Counted from the stretch's first letter, positions 37,841 to 46,786 are shown. The stretch: DNA of 64,000 nucleotides from Paenibacillus sp. FSL R7-0204 (GCF_038002225.1 NZ_JBBOCA010000001.1:5828001-5892000); one strand, 5' to 3'. Translations and numbers: made by a program. Notes: generated by a model not told the origin, from the letters alone.

Positions 37841-39727
37841 TCAAGGGGTCTCCCCTTCAATTACGGGAGTAATTCCCGGCAGCGGCAATGACAAGATTAC
37901 ATCCGTACCCTCGCCAGGCTTACTGAACACCTCAATCCCATAGGCCGGCCCGTAATGAAGCTGAAGGCGCTGGTGTACATTTGCCATGCCAATCCCTCCA
38001 TTAATGCTCTTCTTCGGAGGGGCTTCATGCCGAAGTCTCTCCCTCAGCTTATCCAGCGTAACCTGATTCATTCCGCAGCCGTCATCACGGATATGGAACA
38101 GAAGCCTCTGCCCTATATACTCACACTTGATGCTCAGATGCATCCGGGTCTTGGTATCATCCAGCCCGTGATATGCAGCATTCTCAATAATCGGCTGAAA
38201 AACCAGCTTAATCATGGAATAGTTGTCAAGCGCCTCGGGAACATCAATCGTCAGCTCAAATCTGCCGGGATACCGGCTGCCCAGCAGCTCCACATAGTTG
38301 CGCACATACAGCAGCTCCTGCTTCATCGTCGCCCAGCTGGTCAAGTCACTGGTGCTGTAGCGGAGCAGCTTCCCCAGGATGGAGATCATGTCAGCGGCCT
38401 CCACATCATCATTAATCTCTGCGGTCATCCGGATAGTCTCAAGCGTATTGTAGATAAAATGCGGATTAATCTGGCTCTGAAGCGCCTGTAGCTCCGCCTC
38501 CTTCTTCTGTTCCTCAATCTGGTAAATATCCTGAATCAGTTGACGAATGCGGGCCAGCATACGGTTGAATTGATGCCCCAGGAGACCAATCTCGTCACGG
38601 CGTTTAATGCGGAAGGTCACATCGAGATCGCCGCCCTGCACTTTTTTCATCAGCTGGATCATTTGGGTCAGCGGCTTGGTCAGGGCAAACGACAGAAGGA
38701 GCGAGATGATCAGGGCCAGCACAATGATGATTAGAGTAGCGCCTATAGTCGCATTACGGGTCAGCTTCACTCCACGGGTCAATTCGTCCACCGGTATGGA
38801 TATAATCACCTTCCAGTTCGTCTTGGTTGAGCTTGAATAGATATTAAGCCGGTCCTTGCCGGATACGGTATCATAAAAGCTCCCCGAGCTCCCTTCCGCA
38901 GCACGGAATAAGGAGGAGCGGGAAATATCCGCAGTCAGCAGCTTCTGCTCACTGTCGTAGATGACTTTGCCCGACTGATCCACAAGGATCGATTTCCCCC
39001 GGGTCACCTTGTCCAGCTCCGCCACCTGATTCTCCAGATTACTGAAGTTAGCCTCCACTGCAATCAGGCCGGCTGGCTTCCATAGCCCGTCCAGAATGGG
39101 ACGCACCACCGTAAAGGCATAACGGGTACTCTGCAAATTGCTTGTATACGCCTGCGTTCCAAGCAGGGTCGCTTCTCCGCCGGAGCCTTTTACCTGCTCG
39201 CTCCAGAACCTGTAGCTCTGCTGCAGATCCAGCCGGATGCCCCCGTCCTTGGCAGAATAATAACCATTCCCGTAGGCATCAAAAATATAGACCGAGTTGG
39301 TTCCCCGCTTAATATTGTTAATAAATGAAATATTCTCTTCGATGCCCCGCTGAATGGACAGCAGGAGATCCAAATCGCCGGGAGCCACCTGAGCTGGGTC
39401 CTGCTTGCCTTCCATCATCTGCTTTTGCTCATAATAGCGGTTCGAGCGGATCAGGTTCTGCTTAATTTCATTGACGTAGGCAGGCATTGAAGAGATCCGT
39501 TTCATATCTTCTATATAATCATCGATGGAATCCATCATTTGATCAATCAGCTTCTCGGAATAGGCGATTGTATTCGCCTGGATGGATTCCGAATAGCTCT
39601 TGAAGCTGATCACACTGATGAATGACAGCGGGAGCGTAATAATGACCAGAAATACCAGGAACAGCTTGCGTTCCATGGACATATCCACGATATAAGACCA
39701 CCAGTTGGAATTGCGTGCTGCTCTCAT
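37841..39727 (-). CDS. YesM-type sensor histidine kinase
   Basis: 628 residues. Transmembrane helices at about 23-43 and 300-325 enclose an extracellular double-Cache-type sensor. HAMP is at about 325-378. The His-kinase domain has the phospho-acceptor His in QSQINPHFIYNTLETIR near 415, and the ATPase domain has VFQPIIENAAYHG (N box) near 505, DDGCGM and GGIGMANVHQRL (G boxes). The ATG of MRAARNSNWW is chosen because AGGGAG is eight bases upstream. It is first in the operon with the lipoprotein and LacI genes. Its likely partner is the YesN-type regulator at 31883-32662. Confidence 0.93.
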   Translation of the reverse strand: MRAARNSNWWSYIVDMSMERKLFLVFLVIITLPLSFISVISFKSYSESIQANTIAYSEKLIDQMMDSIDDYIEDMKRISSMPAYVNEIKQNLIRSNRYYEQKQMMEGKQDPAQVAPGDLDLLLSIQRGIEENISFINNIKRGTNSVYIFDAYGNGYYSAKDGGIRLDLQQSYRFWSEQVKGSGGEATLLGTQAYTSNLQSTRYAFTVVRPILDGLWKPAGLIAVEANFSNLENQVAELDKVTRGKSILVDQSGKVIYDSEQKLLTADISRSSLFRAAEGSSGSFYDTVSGKDRLNIYSSSTKTNWKVIISIPVDELTRGVKLTRNATIGATLIIIVLALIISLLLSFALTKPLTQMIQLMKKVQGGDLDVTFRIKRRDEIGLLGHQFNRMLARIRQLIQDIYQIEEQKKEAELQALQSQINPHFIYNTLETIRMTAEINDDVEAADMISILGKLLRYSTSDLTSWATMKQELLYVRNYVELLGSRYPGRFELTIDVPEALDNYSMIKLVFQPIIENAAYHGLDDTKTRMHLSIKCEYIGQRLLFHIRDDGCGMNQVTLDKLRERLRHEAPPKKSINGGIGMANVHQRLQLHYGPAYGIEVFSKPGEGTDVILSLPLPGITPVIEGETP

Positions 39728-39797
39728 TCGGCCTTCTCCCTGATTCAAATTACATAACTAATCCAGCAAACAACAATAACAAAACCCTAACAAAAAT

Positions 39798-39826
39798 ATT
39801 ATACGCATTTGCTTAAGGATGTTCAA
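39798..39826 (-). promoter_or_regulatory. SigA-type promoter of the kinase-SBP-LacI operon
   Basis: Minus strand TTGAAC (39821-39826), 17-base spacer, perfect TATAAT (39798-39803), about 70 bases before the ATG. No cre-like site lies beside it, unlike the other mannan-locus promoters. Confidence 0.65.
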
Positions 39827-40076
39827 GGAAGGAGGTACTGTCAGAAGAAAATAAGTTTCTATTTCTATTATATTTTCAAGTTCAATCTATTGAGACAGAC
39901 CATCTAATGGATAAAATCACCCTGCGACTGAAGGAATCTGTTGCCTTCTCTCACCGGTCGCTTGTAAGGAGTAGTATTGTTGCACTTTTTACAGGATTCC
40001 TTAAAAAATGGTACTGGCTAAGCCAGCTGTGAAGCATGGGGCCCATCTCTCGGTGCAGCAATCCTAAACATCAACT

Positions 40077-40122
40077 AAAAAAGGGCGTCACGCAGCCAAA
40101 TATCGGCTTGCGTGACGCCCTT
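40077..40122 (-). terminator. Terminator of the right chemoreceptor gene
   Basis: Long stem AAGGGCGTCACGC..GCGTGACGCCCTT with a T-run on the minus strand (TTTTTTAG), about 28 bases past the stop. Confidence 0.9.
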
Positions 40123-40149
40123 GCTTCAGAGCCGGAACGATTCTGATGT

Positions 40150-42405
40150 TTATTTGATCGTAAACAGCGACAATTTGCTCTCCAGTTGTGTAGAAGCCCC
40201 TTGCAGCTTGTTCGACAAGGCTACGAGATGGTCACTGACATTCTGCTGCTCACTGCTGAGGGAGGCAACCTCTTCCGAGGTTGCCGAGGATTGCTGCGCT
40301 ACCGCACTCACATTCCCCATAGCATCGGATAGCACGCCCTGTGAATGGTTCAGACTGTCGATGGCCCCTGTTACAGACTCCAGACTCGTAATGAAGTCCT
40401 CCATTTGACCCTTAACGGACACGAAGATCTCACTGGTACTCTTCACGGATACCATCTGCTCCTTGAACAGCGGAGCCACTTCAGACAGGACAGCAACCGT
40501 CTCATCCATCTCAGCTACGATCTTATCTGTAATTCCGGCGACCAGAGCAATGGATTGTTTGGATTGATCGGCAAGCTGCCGGACCTCCCCTGCGACTACC
40601 ATGAAGCCACGTCCGGCTTCGCCTGCTCTCGCTGCTTCAATCGTTGCATTCAGAGACAAAATGTTCGTCTGCTGGGTAATATTCTTCATCACATCCAGCA
40701 CCTTGATTACGGAATATACCGTTTCCTTGAGGTTATTGACTCTATCCACCAGGGCAGAGGTCATTTCACCTGTACGTCCGGTCTGATCCAGCAGCGCCTC
40801 CAGCTGTACAGCACCCTGTCCGCTGGCTTCCCCAACTCCACGCGCTGCCTGATCCATCTCAGAGTTAGCTGCAATGACACTCTGCATCTGCGTAGCAATC
40901 AGGTCTGTCAGCTCATTGCCGCGCTCGGCTTCCTGGGCCAGACTTCCGGCACCGCCGGCAATCTCTTCCGTGGCCGCAGCGATCTCCTTGGCGGAGATCG
41001 CCGTCTTGCGCGAGGCATCCCCCAGCTCACCCGCAGTCTCAAGGACTTCGCGGGCTGTATCTGTAGTCTGGGCTACCAGCTCAGTAATCTTACCCATCAT
41101 CATATTAAAGGAAGCCGACAGCTGGCCGATCTCATCCTTCGAGACATACTGGGTACGGACACTCAGGTTACCTTCGGCTCCCTCCAGCATCAGGTCCTTC
41201 AAGCGTGCCAGCGGCTTGGCGATCATCTGAACCATCCAGAAGCCGACCACCATGGCAAGCAGGGCTGCTGCTCCGGCAGCAAGGAAGGTGGTAACCAGAA
41301 TCGGCGTGGCAGCTTCAACCAGTTGTCCGGTAGGAACTACACCGGCAAGCTTCCAGTCTGCCTTCTGCATCGGGTTGTACACAGCAAGGATATTCTTGCC
41401 GTTCTCATCCTTCGCTTCCGTGCTGTCATTGTTCACCTTGCTGTCCTTGATGAAATTCAGTACGGTGGCTTTGCCGTCCTCTTCAGGCTGCGAGGATGCC
41501 ACTACGATTCCATCCGGAGCAACCAGTTGAATCCGCGAGCCATCCCCAAGCTGCACACTCTTGAAGGCTTCTTCCAGGAGGGTGCTCTTAAGCTCCAGCA
41601 TGACTACATAAGAGGCATTGGAGCCCAGATTCTTAAGCGTTCTGACCATGGCCAGGTTCTTGCCGCCGCTGCCTTCAACGGCTGTAGGGAACCAGTAGTT
41701 CTGGGCGGATTTGGCTTCTGACGTATAATAAGGCTCATAAGAGCTTGAATTCTTGACCACGGTCTTGTACCATTCCTTTGCTCTCACATCATCACCTGCA
41801 AGACCGGTGCTTCCGCTGGAGACGATCCCCATCTCAGGGTCCTCCGGAATGAGTGATATGGCGACGATATTAGCATCTGTTGTAGTCTGGCTGGACAGCT
41901 TCTTGCTGATTGCATCCGTAGCCACGAACTTGTCATAGCTGCTCTTCGCTGAGGACAGCTCTGTCAGATTCGCCTGCATCTGTGTATCAAAATATAACTG
42001 AAGCGCGAGACTCTCATACTGCTTCAAGGTAATATCCAGCTTCTCCGAGGTCTGAATAATCGTCTGCCGGTTGGCTTCAGACACATTCTCTTTAATTGTA
42101 TTCTTCGCTTTGTTGTAAGACAGAAGTCCTAAGAACAGGACCACCACCACGATAGAAGATAAGAAGATAAGGAACAGCTTCACCCCCACGGATTTGGTCG
42201 GGTTCACCCTTTTCACCTGGCGTAGCGAGCCGTTCAATACTGTCTTGTAATTTCTCTTCTCTGCCGTAGTACTTGTTGTCTGTGAAGCTTCTGTCTTCTG
42301 GGCCTTAGCCTTTTGTGTGCTCTTTGGCTTTTTACTGTTTTTCGCCACTTTTACCCTACTCTCCTTCGTTTTATCTGTCTTGTTGTCCGGATTGGGAGCT
42401 CCCAT
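40150..42405 (-). CDS. Methyl-accepting chemotaxis protein with Lys-rich N-terminal extension
   Basis: About 751 residues. The first 75 residues are cytoplasmic, rich in Lys, Thr, Ser and Ala and probably disordered, which is unusual for a chemoreceptor. Then come a transmembrane helix (about 80-100), a double-Cache-type sensor, a second helix (about 370-392), HAMP, and a signalling domain with [20 protein letters not shown] near 620. It is a paralog of the receptor at 24232-26301; together they bracket the oligomannoside locus. The ATG at 42405 is preferred because the AGG-type site is eight bases upstream; earlier GTG and ATG codons overlap that site. Confidence 0.88.
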   Translation of the reverse strand: MGAPNPDNKTDKTKESRVKVAKNSKKPKSTQKAKAQKTEASQTTSTTAEKRNYKTVLNGSLRQVKRVNPTKSVGVKLFLIFLSSIVVVVLFLGLLSYNKAKNTIKENVSEANRQTIIQTSEKLDITLKQYESLALQLYFDTQMQANLTELSSAKSSYDKFVATDAISKKLSSQTTTDANIVAISLIPEDPEMGIVSSGSTGLAGDDVRAKEWYKTVVKNSSSYEPYYTSEAKSAQNYWFPTAVEGSGGKNLAMVRTLKNLGSNASYVVMLELKSTLLEEAFKSVQLGDGSRIQLVAPDGIVVASSQPEEDGKATVLNFIKDSKVNNDSTEAKDENGKNILAVYNPMQKADWKLAGVVPTGQLVEAATPILVTTFLAAGAAALLAMVVGFWMVQMIAKPLARLKDLMLEGAEGNLSVRTQYVSKDEIGQLSASFNMMMGKITELVAQTTDTAREVLETAGELGDASRKTAISAKEIAAATEEIAGGAGSLAQEAERGNELTDLIATQMQSVIAANSEMDQAARGVGEASGQGAVQLEALLDQTGRTGEMTSALVDRVNNLKETVYSVIKVLDVMKNITQQTNILSLNATIEAARAGEAGRGFMVVAGEVRQLADQSKQSIALVAGITDKIVAEMDETVAVLSEVAPLFKEQMVSVKSTSEIFVSVKGQMEDFITSLESVTGAIDSLNHSQGVLSDAMGNVSAVAQQSSATSEEVASLSSEQQNVSDHLVALSNKLQGASTQLESKLSLFTIK

Positions 42406-42562
42406 AACCATCACCTGCCTATCGCCTAGAATGGAAGATATATGTAAGCGTTACCTGCCCTATATATCGGCACAAAGTCTCATTTTTCTTAGCATTATTT
42501 GCAAATTGCTTCAATACTCATATATTTTTGTCGAATTGCATAGGCAATTTGATACAAAACAA

Positions 42563-42613
42563 CCCCGCAAAGTGGAGCTTTAGCTTCGATGTTTACTCAG
42601 ATACTTTACGGGG
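42563..42613. repeat. Isolated long-loop palindrome
   Basis: CCCCGCAAAGT (42563-42573) pairs with ACTTTACGGGG (42603-42613) with one mismatch around a 29-base loop, followed at once by GGGGGCCCC. It lies between the chemoreceptor promoter region and the downstream U32 gene's terminator. Function unknown. Confidence 0.5.
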
Positions 42614-42642
42614 GCCCCAAAATATCTCCTTTTTTAGCATGC

Positions 42643-42680
42643 AAAAAAAAGAAATGCCCTTGTGTAAACGGGCATTCCTT
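42643..42680 (-). terminator. Terminator of the YrrO-like gene
   Basis: Minus strand GGAATGCCC-loop-GGGCATTTC followed by TTTTTTTTGC. Confidence 0.85.
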
Positions 42681-42694
42681 AGTTTGTAAAGCTA

Positions 42695-44017
42695 TTATTT
42701 TCGCTTGCGCATCATATCGAAATAAGCAACAGGCTGATCTACCTTCATCCGCACACGCTGAAGCGGGTGACGGGCCACATCCAGCGGATTGCCGGCCTCG
42801 TCCCACAGCTCTCCAACGGTCTGCTTGAAGAAGGTGTCATCCGGGCCGAAGAACTCCACTTCCTGTCCCGGCTTGAAGTTATTGCGCTGCTGAACGAGCG
42901 CCATTCCGCTCTCTGCATCATACTCCAGCACCAGTCCCGCGAAATCATACGGAGCCGCCTTCTCTTCCGGTTCATAGATGTGGTCCTCATGGTCCGGTGT
43001 GTCGTAGAAGAAGCCCGTATTCAGCGGACGGTTAGCCGCCTTCTGCAGCTCCTCCAGCCATTCAGGCTTCAGCACATACCCTTCCGGGTCAGCCATGTAA
43101 GCATCAATGGCTTTACGGTAGGCATTCACTACGGTTGCCACATAGTGAATCGATTTCATCCGGCCCTCGATCTTGAAGCTGTCAATTCCGGCTTCGATCA
43201 GGTCGGGAATACTCTCCAGCATACACAGGTCTTTCGATCCCATTGTGAACGGGTTATCCTCGGGCTGATGCAGCGGCAGCTGGGTGATTCCGGGCTGTAA
43301 GGCCTGAGGTGCCTCAGCTTGCTCCTCTTCGGATACCCAGTTCCCTTCGGGACGGGCATCTTCGAACAGATCATACTTCCAGCGGCAGGATTGGCAGCAG
43401 CCTCCGCGGTTGGAGTCACGGTCGGTGAAGTGGTTGGATAACACACAACGTCCGGAGTACGAGGAGCACATCGCACCATGGATGAAGCTCTCGATCTCAA
43501 TATCCACATGCTGCTTGATCTCGGCGATCTCCTCCAGGCTAGTCTCCCGGCCCAATACTACGCGCGGCAGACCTTCCTCCTTCCAATAAGACACTGCCTG
43601 CCAGTTGAGCGTGGACTGCTGAGTGCTTAGGTGCACCTCAAGACCCGGCACCAGGCGCAGGGCAGTATCGACAATCACCGGATCGGCTACGATAATCGCT
43701 GCAATTCCGGCCTCATATAAATTACGCAGGTATTCTTCAATCCCCGCGACATCTTCATTGTGAGCATAGATATTGGTGGCTACGAATACTTTGGCACCAT
43801 ATTTCTTGGCAAATTCAACACCCTCGCGCATTTCCTCGAAGGTAAAGTTATCCGCACCTGAGCGCAGGCCGTACTTTTGTCCTCCGATATAGACTGCATC
43901 CGCGCCATAATGCACGGCGAATTTTAATTTCTCTAAGTTTCCTGCCGGAGCCAGGAGCTCCGGTCTGTCCAGACGGTAACGCTTGCCCTTGAACTGGGGC
44001 TTGGTCATGGTTCCCAT
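42695..44017 (-). CDS. U32-family tRNA hydroxylation protein, YrrO/TrhP2-like
   Basis: 440 residues. The N-terminal U32 barrel has PELLAPAGNLEKLKFAVHYGADAVYIGG (18-45). The cysteine set includes GAMCSSYSGRC, then GGCCQSC near 200-230, and a C-terminal OB-type domain. Once called collagenase-like proteases, these proteins make 5-hydroxyuridine at tRNA position 34 with prephenate-linked chemistry (B. subtilis YrrO/YrrN, E. coli TrhP). AAGGAG is seven bases before the ATG. Its usual partner YrrN lies upstream but is separated by a 254-base gap containing a large palindrome. Confidence 0.9.
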   Translation of the reverse strand: MGTMTKPQFKGKRYRLDRPELLAPAGNLEKLKFAVHYGADAVYIGGQKYGLRSGADNFTFEEMREGVEFAKKYGAKVFVATNIYAHNEDVAGIEEYLRNLYEAGIAAIIVADPVIVDTALRLVPGLEVHLSTQQSTLNWQAVSYWKEEGLPRVVLGRETSLEEIAEIKQHVDIEIESFIHGAMCSSYSGRCVLSNHFTDRDSNRGGCCQSCRWKYDLFEDARPEGNWVSEEEQAEAPQALQPGITQLPLHQPEDNPFTMGSKDLCMLESIPDLIEAGIDSFKIEGRMKSIHYVATVVNAYRKAIDAYMADPEGYVLKPEWLEELQKAANRPLNTGFFYDTPDHEDHIYEPEEKAAPYDFAGLVLEYDAESGMALVQQRNNFKPGQEVEFFGPDDTFFKQTVGELWDEAGNPLDVARHPLQRVRMKVDQPVAYFDMMRKRK

Positions 44018-44083
44018 TCCTGTTCTCCTTTCTGTGTCTCATCTTCTGCAAGATTTTAAAGCTGACATCGGGTGGTACACGCC

Positions 44084-44210
44084 GCTGCGGTGAATTTGGA
44101 CTTTCGGCCGCTGTTGTCTCCAGATGTTTAGAATTATTCCGCTTAGCGGATAACATCCGGAGACAAAGGCGGACGCTTCGCTCCTGCAGTTCCAAATTCC
44201 CCTCCGCTGC
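44084..44210. repeat. Nested palindromic element between the two U32 genes
   Basis: Three nested inverted repeats. Outer arms: GCTGCGG..GAATTTGGAC (44084-44101) and GTTCCAAATTC..CCGCTGC (44189-44210). Middle arms: TTGTCTCCAGATGTT (44114-44128) and TAACATCCGGAGACAA (44151-44166). Inner: ATTCCGC-TTA-GCGGAT. It would fold into a long cruciform or RNA hairpin. The size and structure suggest a mobile-type or REP-like intergenic element; no coding region. Confidence 0.7.
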
Positions 44211-44271
44211 TGAACCCAATGATGATGGGATCAACCTTACAAGAGCTGAGACAAAACCTTTTATTTATATA

Positions 44272-45204
44272 TTAATATACCTGCTCTTTGTAGAAGAAGC
44301 CGAACGACAGTTCACGCTCAGGGTCCTGCAAAGCCCGGACCTCCTCCAGCCAAGATTCCTCGAATGCATATTCAGCGGGATCAGCGGCGTAGACGTCCAT
44401 AGCATGACGGTAAGCTTTAACGACAGCCACATTATAAGCCACCGGCTTCAGCAGTCCCTCGATCTTCAGGCTTTGTACGCCAGCTTTTAACAAGAAATGA
44501 AGATCCTCCAGAATGCAAATATCATCCGAGCTCATAATATGCGTGCCGTTCTCGTCTTCATAGATCGGGAACTTCTCATTCGGTCGCTCCGCTTCAATCA
44601 GGAACAGCCCGCGCTCCTTACCCAGGCTTCCGCCATCGCTTGGACGGCCCTGGTGGGACATATAGCTTGCAACCAGCTTGCGCTTGGAATGATAGATATT
44701 CGTCATGCCATGCACCTGGACCTGGGCTTCCACCTCAAGGTTAGGAACCATTTCGGTCATCTCATCCATATTGAGCTCACGGGCCAGAACGACCCGCGTG
44801 GCTCCCTTGCGGCCCCAGTAATTCGCTGTAGCATAGTTGGTCGAGGTCATTTCCGCATTCCAGTGCAGCTTCATTCCCGGCGCTTCGGCTTTGACGGCCG
44901 CCAGTACGGCGGGATCACCGAACTCTACCCCATCCACACCCAGCCCGCCGATCGCCTTCACATAAGCCGGAAGCTCCTCCAGCATCGTATTGGGAATCAA
45001 TCCATTAATGCTAACATATACCTTACCGCCCCGGGCATGTGCCAGCTGAACTACTGCGGCGGTATCTTCAAGTGTAAAATGTCCGGCAAGACGCATACCA
45101 AAGCGGTCATCGCCGACCAGCAGCGCACTCGCTCCTGCATCCAGCAGCGCTGCCGCTTCTTCCAGAGAAGCCGCTGTCGCCAGCAGCTCCGGTGTGTTAT
45201 TCAT
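44272..45204 (-). CDS. U32-family tRNA hydroxylation protein, YrrN/TrhP1-like
   Basis: 310 residues, the short U32 form. The barrel start is ELLATAASLEEAAALLDAGASALLVG. Later blocks are HGMTNIYHSKRKLVASYM (about 165) and MSSDDICILEDLHFLLKAGVQSLKIEGL near 225-250, which parallels SKDLCMLESIPDLIEAGIDSFKIEGR in the next gene. It lacks the CysCysxxCys cluster of the longer partner. Probably works with it in making 5-hydroxyuridine in tRNA. AGGAGG precedes the ATG. It follows mltG by 47 bases, so may be co-transcribed with it. Confidence 0.9.
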   Translation of the reverse strand: MNNTPELLATAASLEEAAALLDAGASALLVGDDRFGMRLAGHFTLEDTAAVVQLAHARGGKVYVSINGLIPNTMLEELPAYVKAIGGLGVDGVEFGDPAVLAAVKAEAPGMKLHWNAEMTSTNYATANYWGRKGATRVVLARELNMDEMTEMVPNLEVEAQVQVHGMTNIYHSKRKLVASYMSHQGRPSDGGSLGKERGLFLIEAERPNEKFPIYEDENGTHIMSSDDICILEDLHFLLKAGVQSLKIEGLLKPVAYNVAVVKAYRHAMDVYAADPAEYAFEESWLEEVRALQDPERELSFGFFYKEQVY

Positions 45205-45251
45205 TGTGTTACCTCCTGTGCATTGCTCATCCTTACTATTGTAGCGGGTTC

Positions 45252-46298
45252 TTACGGATTTTGTTTGCTTTTTTGAATATTGGCTAAATGTTCCTTGTAG
45301 GTTCTGGCAAATAAATGTCCCTGTGAGCCGTCCTTCTTAGTCACATAGAAGAAATAATCGGAGATTTCCGGCGTCATAGCTGCTTCAATCGACGCCAGCC
45401 CGGGGCTGCTGATCGGTCCAGGCGGCAAGCCTGCCTGCTTATACGTATTATAAGGACTGTCTACCTTCAGATCCTTCTCATACAACCGCTCCTTCTGCTT
45501 GTCCAGCAAGTACTGCACGGTAGCGTCGATCTCCAGCTTCTGCCCCTTATCCAGCCGGTTATAGATAATACCGGCCACCAGCGGACGCTCCTTGTCTACT
45601 ACCACCTCACGCTCCACCAGTGAAGCTACGGTCAGCAGCTCATGCAGGGAGAGCCCGCGGTTCGCCAGCTTCGCCTTCCACTCAGGAATCGTATCCAGCT
45701 TCTTCACCAGCTGCTCCAGCATCGCCCCGATGACTTCCTGCGGGGTGCTGTCCTTAGACAGTTCATAGGTTTCCGGGAAAAGATACCCCTCCAGCCGGTG
45801 GCGCAGCAGCGGATTGTCCGGAATCTCCAGCTTGCTTACGGCTTCCATGCCCTTACCGGAATCAATCAGCGCAAGGAAGACCTCCGGCTTCTGATTCCAT
45901 GCAGCGGCCAGCTTCTGTGCCACCTGGACCGCAGTATACCCTTCAGGAATTGTAAAAGTAACGGTAGCTTCCTTCACCACATCTCCGGCATTCAACCGGC
46001 TGATCAGCGTATCGTAGGAGTCGCCGGGGCTTACCTGATACGTGCCGGCCTTGAAGCTGGAGCCTTCCTGGACCCATTTCAGATAGCCTTTGAAGAACAG
46101 GCTGTGCTTGATAATGCCCTCTTGCTCAAGCAGGTCGGCGATTTGCGAGCTTCCCATACCCTTCTCTATCGTAACCGTTACGGCCGGCCCTGCGGGCTTG
46201 ACCGGCTGCATTCCATTCCAGATGTACCATGCTCCTCCTCCTGCAGCAGCTGCCAGGACCAGAATTAAGATAAGCACAGTGCGGATCACGGCTTTCAA
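45252..46298 (-). CDS. mltG: Endolytic murein transglycosylase
   Basis: 348 residues. One N-terminal transmembrane helix (about 6-26), a LysM-like region (about 40-120), then the YceG catalytic domain with ELLTVASLVEREV near 215-227, whose Glu is the catalytic residue in E. coli MltG, and YNRLDKGQKLEIDATVQY near 250. It cuts nascent glycan strands outside the membrane. The start is TTG with GTGAGG eight bases upstream. The position between ruvX/DUF1292 and U32 genes matches B. subtilis yrrL. Confidence 0.94.
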   Translation of the reverse strand: MKAVIRTVLILILVLAAAAGGGAWYIWNGMQPVKPAGPAVTVTIEKGMGSSQIADLLEQEGIIKHSLFFKGYLKWVQEGSSFKAGTYQVSPGDSYDTLISRLNAGDVVKEATVTFTIPEGYTAVQVAQKLAAAWNQKPEVFLALIDSGKGMEAVSKLEIPDNPLLRHRLEGYLFPETYELSKDSTPQEVIGAMLEQLVKKLDTIPEWKAKLANRGLSLHELLTVASLVEREVVVDKERPLVAGIIYNRLDKGQKLEIDATVQYLLDKQKERLYEKDLKVDSPYNTYKQAGLPPGPISSPGLASIEAAMTPEISDYFFYVTKKDGSQGHLFARTYKEHLANIQKSKQNP

Positions 46299-46414
46299 AT
46301 GTTACGCCTCACTTTCCGACTATAAAGTATAAAATTGTATTGTCCAAAATTCAACCTATTTTTATAGCATAAGCTTTTTTCAGGCAAACGGAAAGATTAT
46401 TTCGCTGCTCATAA

Positions 46415-46447
46415 GCAAAAAGAGCGCGGAAAAATTCCGCCCTCTTC
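46415..46447 (-). terminator. Terminator after the DUF1292 pair
   Basis: Minus strand AGAGGGCGGAA-TTTT-TCCGCGCTCT followed by TTTTGC. It separates the ireB-ruvX-DUF1292 unit from mltG. Confidence 0.75.
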
Positions 46448-46480
46448 CGTATCTGCCATACATGAAGATGCTACAGACGC

Positions 46481-46786
46481 TTACTCGCTATCCGCAGGGA
46501 AGGTGAGCTCATCGTACAGCTCGGAAATATCCTCCCACTCTTCATCGTCCATAATGCTCTCCAGTTCCGGGAGTCCGTCCGGAGAAACTACGATGCGCAG
46601 AATTTCCTGCTCCGCAGCTCTTCCCGATCCGGCCAGAACGGCATAAGCACGGTCACCCACAGCAAATTCTGCAATAATATCGTAAACGGAAGACTTGCCC
46701 TGCTCATCCTCCAGTTCTACTGTTTCTCCATATACTTCCTTGAGCTTAGAAGTCCATACCGCTTGATCAGCGGAAAACTCAGTCAT
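46481..46786 (-). CDS. DUF1292 protein (second of two)
   Basis: 101 residues, acidic, soluble. The DUF1292 fold appears as GETVELEDEQGKSSVYDIIAEF near residue 20 and YAVLAGS near 50, with an acidic tail. It overlaps the end of the upstream DUF1292 gene by eight bases. The ATG of MTEFSADQ has GGGGGAG six bases upstream; a longer reading starts inside the neighbour. Function of the family is unknown. B. subtilis has one such gene (yrzB) here, so this looks like an old tandem duplication, now strongly diverged. Confidence 0.82.
   Translation of the reverse strand: MTEFSADQAVWTSKLKEVYGETVELEDEQGKSSVYDIIAEFAVGDRAYAVLAGSGRAAEQEILRIVVSPDGLPELESIMDDEEWEDISELYDELTFPADSE

Larger units (their letters stand above)
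39728..40149. other. Intergenic region between kinase and right chemoreceptor, no gene seen
   Basis: 422 bases. It holds the kinase promoter at 39798-39826 and the chemoreceptor terminator at 40077-40122. The middle (39840-40070) contains no coding frame I can support. A stretch at 39975-40005 (TTGTTGCACTTTTTACAGG) looks like a single unit of another intergenic repeat type, but only one copy is present here. Confidence 0.5.

Noticed and set aside
39840..40070. Possible fifth hairpin array
   Set aside because: AAGGA and TTGTTGC recur, but the spacing is 35-40 bases and irregular, and no second palindrome core at 50-51 bases was found.
42406..42600. Cyclic-di-GMP riboswitch upstream of the chemoreceptor gene
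   Set aside because: Such riboswitches are common before chemoreceptor genes, but neither strand shows the conserved GEMM core here.
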